Below, piece after piece: positions 60,781-64,000 of a stretch of DNA of 64,000 nt; position 1 is the stretch's first letter, and every line of letters begins with the position of its first letter. The position numbers and the translations under genes are program-made. This DNA is from Kroppenstedtia eburnea (lineage in GTDB: Bacteria; Bacillota; Bacilli; Thermoactinomycetales; DSM-45169), in NCBI RefSeq assembly GCF_013282215.1, contig NZ_CP048103.1:1612001-1676000 (forward strand), read 5' to 3'. Under the pieces are notes generated by a model. It searched no databases. It saw only the letters and a list, made by a program, of their open reading frames with translations, and was not told the DNA's origin.

Positions 60781-62571
60781 ATGAACGGAAAAAATGTGGA
60801 CAGGCTTCAGGGCGAACTGCCCAAAATCGGGATCCGTCCCGTTATCGACGGGCGCCGTGGCGGGATCCGGGAATCCCTGGAGGATGTTACCTGGCAGATG
60901 GCTGAATCGGTGGCAACGTTTTTGACCGAAAGCCTGAGGTATCCCAATGGTCAGCCCGTCCAGTGCATCCTGGCTGATACTTGTATCGGGGGTGTCACGG
61001 AAGCTGCCCAAACCGCCGAAAAGTTTTCCCGAAATGGGGTCGGCCTAACGATAACAGTTACCCCTTCGTGGTGTTATCCCACGGAAACGATGGATCAGGA
61101 CCCGCATATGCCGAAAGCGATCTGGGGATTTAATGGCACGGAACGGCCCGGGGCCGTTTATCTGGCAGCGGCACAGGCTGCTCACAATCAGAAAGGTCTC
61201 CCCGTATTCACGATTTACGGGCAGCATGTGCAGGACATGGATGATACCACGATCCCGGAGGATGTACAGGAGAAGCTCGTGCAATTCGCCAAAGCGGGAC
61301 TCGTTGTTGCCGGAATCCGCGGGAAATCATATCTGTCCATTGGATCGGTATCTATGGGCATCGCCGGCTGCATCATCGATGAAGATTTCTTCCAAAATTA
61401 TTTGGGTATGCGAAATGAATATGTGGATATGAGTGAATTGATCCGCCGTGTCAATTTGAACATCTACGACCGGGAGGAATATGAACGGGCCCTGGAGTGG
61501 GTCAAACGGTTCTGCCCGGAAGGAAGGGATGTAAACCCGGAACATCTGCAGCGATCCCGGGAACAAAAGGATCAAGATTGGGAATTTGTCGTGAAGATGG
61601 CGCTGATCGCAAGGGATTTAATGGTGGGCAATCCGAATCTGTCCCCGTTGGGGTTCGGCGAAGAAGCTCTCGGACACAACGCGATTGCGGCGGGCTTTCA
61701 GGGCCAGCGGGCATGGACGGATTATTTTCCAAATGGAGACTTCATGGAAGCGATCCTAACCAGTTCCTTTGATTGGAACGGCATTCGGGAGCCCTATGTT
61801 TTCGCAACCGAGAACGATTCCCTCAACGCCGTCACGATGCTGTTCGGTCAATTTTTAACCCAGCGGGCTCAGATTTTTGCCGATGTTCGCACCTATTGGA
61901 GTCCGGAAGCAATCCAGAGAGTCACCGGGGAGAGTCTGACCGGTCTTGCTTCCGGCGGTATGATCCATTTAAGCAATTCAGGAGCTGCGACGCTGGATGG
62001 AACAGGATGCCAGCGTGTGGATGGAAAGCCCGCGATGAAGCCATTTTGGGAGATTACGGAGGAAGAAGTGGAAAAATGCCTGGAAGCGACCCGGTGGTGT
62101 CCGGCGGTAGACTTTTTCAGGGGGGGCGGCTTCTCCTCGCAATTTGTAACCGAGGGGAATATGCCCGTGACGATGGCCCGCATCAATTTGGTGAAGGGTC
62201 TCGGCCCTGTTTTACAACTGGCGGAGGGATACACGGCGGAAGTTCCGGAGGAGATACAGCACATCCTGACCGAGCGTACCAATCCCACCTGGCCCACGAC
62301 TTGGTTTGTTCCCAATCTCACGGGAACGGGAGCGTTTAAGGATGTTTATTCGGTGATGTGCCATTGGGGTTCCAATCATTGTGCGTTGAGTTACGGTCAT
62401 ATCGGCGGGGATCTGATTACGCTAGCGTCCATGTTTCGTATCCCCGTGTCGATGCACAATGTCCCAGAGGAACGGATGTTCAGACCCAGCGCTTGGAGTG
62501 CATTTGGCGAATCGGACCCGGTCGGGGCGGATTACCGTGCTTGTGCCACCTACGGGCCGCTTTATAAGTGA
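60781..62571 (+). CDS. fucI: L-fucose isomerase (also acts on D-arabinose)
   Basis: A 596-residue ketol isomerase of the FucI family. Landmarks are [19 protein letters not shown] near residue 16, [27 protein letters not shown] near residue 182, the active-site region [17 protein letters not shown] near residue 340, and [13 protein letters not shown] near residue 538 with the metal His. It converts L-fucose to L-fuculose, and FucI enzymes also isomerise D-arabinose to D-ribulose. GAGAGGAGCATATCG precedes the ATG. Confidence 0.93.
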   Translation: MNGKNVDRLQGELPKIGIRPVIDGRRGGIRESLEDVTWQMAESVATFLTESLRYPNGQPVQCILADTCIGGVTEAAQTAEKFSRNGVGLTITVTPSWCYPTETMDQDPHMPKAIWGFNGTERPGAVYLAAAQAAHNQKGLPVFTIYGQHVQDMDDTTIPEDVQEKLVQFAKAGLVVAGIRGKSYLSIGSVSMGIAGCIIDEDFFQNYLGMRNEYVDMSELIRRVNLNIYDREEYERALEWVKRFCPEGRDVNPEHLQRSREQKDQDWEFVVKMALIARDLMVGNPNLSPLGFGEEALGHNAIAAGFQGQRAWTDYFPNGDFMEAILTSSFDWNGIREPYVFATENDSLNAVTMLFGQFLTQRAQIFADVRTYWSPEAIQRVTGESLTGLASGGMIHLSNSGAATLDGTGCQRVDGKPAMKPFWEITEEEVEKCLEATRWCPAVDFFRGGGFSSQFVTEGNMPVTMARINLVKGLGPVLQLAEGYTAEVPEEIQHILTERTNPTWPTTWFVPNLTGTGAFKDVYSVMCHWGSNHCALSYGHIGGDLITLASMFRIPVSMHNVPEERMFRPSAWSAFGESDPVGADYRACATYGPLYK

Positions 62572-62580
62572 GGGATCCAG

Positions 62581-64000
62581 ATGCGAAAATTTGTGATCGG
62601 AATCGATTATGGAACGGAGTCTGGAAGGGTATTGCTGGCAGATGTTGAAAATGGAAAGGAAGTTGCTGCCCATGTAACCCAGTATCCCCATGGTGTCATC
62701 ACTTCCGCCTTGCCGGGATCGGAAAGAAAGCTGAAACGGGACTGGGCATTGCAACATCCGGAAGATTACCTGAGGGTGTTAATAGAAGGGATTCCGACCG
62801 TTCTCAAAAGCTCAGGCGTCGATCCGGCTCAGGTGATCGGCGTCGGTGTAGATTTTACCTCCAGCACCATCTTGCCGATCGATGAAAAAGGGATCCCTCT
62901 TTGTTTGAAGGACGGATATCGGGATCATCCCCACAGCTGGGTAAAACTGTGGAAACACCATGCGGCGGAAGCGGAAGCTGTACAAGTGACCGAGCTGGCC
63001 GTTTCGCGGAAGGAGCCCTTCCTGAAACGGTACGGTGGAAAAGTTTCATCGGAATGGATGATTCCCAAGATCCTGCAGGTTGTTCATGAGGCGCCAGAAG
63101 TTTACGATCGTGCCGACCAATTTGTTGAAGCGGCGGATTGGTTAGTGTTCCGGTTGACGGGGAATCTGGTGCGCAATCTGGCCGGAGCCGGTTACAAAGG
63201 GATGTGGCACGACGGATTTCCCGATAACGATTTCTTTCAAGCGCTTCACCCCAGTTTGGAAGGGATTGCCGCCACCAAACTGCGTGGGGAGGTCCTGGCG
63301 CCGGGACGGAAAGTCGGGGGGATCCGTCCGGAGATAGCGGAACTAACCGGGCTTCTTCCCGGCACCGCCGTCGCCGCAGGGATGATTGATGCACATGCCG
63401 CCGTGCTAGGAGCGGGGGTATCTGAGCCCGGAAAAATGGTCATGGTCATGGGTACATCCACGTGTCACATGCTGATGGATTCCAAAGAGAAATTCGTCGA
63501 AGGGGTGGCCGGAGTCGTCCGGGATGGGATTATTCCAGGTTATTACGGTTACGAGGCGGGCCAGGCGGCGGTGGGGGATCTATTTGGCTGGTTTGTAAAA
63601 AACCTAGCCCCGCGAGTAAAAGAGGTGGAAAGTAACGGGGATTCCGGGGCCCTACACGAGTGGCTTGAATGGAAGGCCGGCCGATATCGGCCGGGGGAAA
63701 CCGGTTTATTGGCGTTGGATTGGTGGAACGGGAATCGTTCTGTTTTGATGGATGCTGATTTAACCGGGTTGTTGATCAGCTGCACCCTTTCTACCGGTCC
63801 GGCGGAAATCTACCGTGCTCTTCTCGAAGCGACCGCTTTTGGCACACGGAAGATCATCGACACCTTTGAAGGAAACGGTATACCAGTGACAGAGCTGTAC
63901 GCGGCAGGGGGGTTACCTAAGCGAAACCACCTGCTTATGCAAATCTATGCCGATGTGACGGGGCGCAGCATAAAAGTGCCTTTATCCAATGAAACGGGAG
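62581..64000 (+). CDS. FGGY sugar kinase, ribulokinase (AraB) type, 3' end outside the window
   Basis: The first 473 codons of an FGGY kinase. The start [21 protein letters not shown] has the ATP-binding phosphate motif, [15 protein letters not shown] near residue 81 and [14 protein letters not shown] near residue 120 resemble ribulokinase rather than fuculokinase, and MGTSTCHML near residue 297 and [18 protein letters not shown] near residue 440 complete the fold. GTGAGGGATCCAG precedes the ATG, nine bases after fucI. With FucI it suggests phosphorylation of D-ribulose or L-fuculose. No stop within the window. Confidence 0.85.
   Translation, partial: MRKFVIGIDYGTESGRVLLADVENGKEVAAHVTQYPHGVITSALPGSERKLKRDWALQHPEDYLRVLIEGIPTVLKSSGVDPAQVIGVGVDFTSSTILPIDEKGIPLCLKDGYRDHPHSWVKLWKHHAAEAEAVQVTELAVSRKEPFLKRYGGKVSSEWMIPKILQVVHEAPEVYDRADQFVEAADWLVFRLTGNLVRNLAGAGYKGMWHDGFPDNDFFQALHPSLEGIAATKLRGEVLAPGRKVGGIRPEIAELTGLLPGTAVAAGMIDAHAAVLGAGVSEPGKMVMVMGTSTCHMLMDSKEKFVEGVAGVVRDGIIPGYYGYEAGQAAVGDLFGWFVKNLAPRVKEVESNGDSGALHEWLEWKAGRYRPGETGLLALDWWNGNRSVLMDADLTGLLISCTLSTGPAEIYRALLEATAFGTRKIIDTFEGNGIPVTELYAAGGLPKRNHLLMQIYADVTGRSIKVPLSNETG

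Noticed and set aside
1-64000. CRISPR arrays, tRNA or rRNA genes
   Set aside because: No regularly spaced direct repeats, and no tRNA or rRNA conserved segments, were noticed when reading the intergenic regions. A tRNAscan or Rfam run was not possible here.

Overview
The window reads as the chromosome of an endospore-forming, moderately GC-rich member of the Bacillales. Gene order follows the Bacillus subtilis yqhN (mntR) to spo0A and yqzF-bkd blocks closely. High GC, frequent GTG/TTG starts with strong GGAGG sites, a B12-dependent ribonucleotide reductase and Actinobacteria-type steA/steB genes fit Thermoactinomycetaceae. That family assignment is inference. No rRNA, tRNA or CRISPR array was recognised.

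Layout. 1-8.2 kb: partial D-amino acid aminotransferase, nrdJ, a GDSL esterase, a metallophosphoesterase and an isolated hutH with an attenuator-like leader. 8.2-14.4 kb: mntR, yqhO-like patatin, a frameshifted PrcB-like gene, yqhP, yqhQ, aroQ, Xaa-Pro peptidase, efp. 14.4-18.7 kb: DUF441 and comB-comA (sulfolactate) operon, a TnpB relic, an MFS transporter and a zinc-ribbon protein. 18.7-24 kb: the complete spoIIIAA-AH operon (feeding-tube/channel complex for the forespore). 24-32.4 kb: accB-accC, Asp23/AmaP/DUF2273, nusB, a TsaD paralogue, folD, xseA-xseB, ispA. 32.4-41.7 kb: a probable structured non-coding RNA, then dxs, tlyA-type methylase, a membrane protein, nadK, argR, recN, spoIVB, spo0A. 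41.8-45.3 kb: steA, steB, a family 2 glycosyltransferase and a MraY-like membrane transferase, compactly spaced and with ATGA overlaps from steB onward. 45.3-55.6 kb: an Xaa-Pro peptidase, DUF2627, then bkdR and the branched-chain keto acid dehydrogenase operon (bcd, lpdV, bkdAA, bkdAB, bkdB), with a visible sigma-54 promoter and BkdR-type palindromes. 55.6-64 kb: an istB relic, then a LacI-controlled sugar operon (Rbs-type ABC transporter, L-fucose/D-arabinose isomerase, ribulokinase-type kinase), running off the window end.

Functional threads. Sporulation genes (spoIIIA, spoIVB, spo0A, comAB) are interleaved with housekeeping isoprenoid (ispA, dxs), fatty acid (accBC) and DNA repair (xseAB, recN) genes. 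The bkd operon converts branched-chain amino acids into acyl-CoA primers for branched fatty acids. The most notable observations are the steAB-glycosyltransferase cluster in the spo0A locus, a candidate ~270-nt RNA between ispA and dxs, an attenuator-like leader ORF in front of hutH, an interspersed MITE-like element present in three copies, and a spoIVB frame that runs through a terminator-like hairpin and the spo0A promoter.
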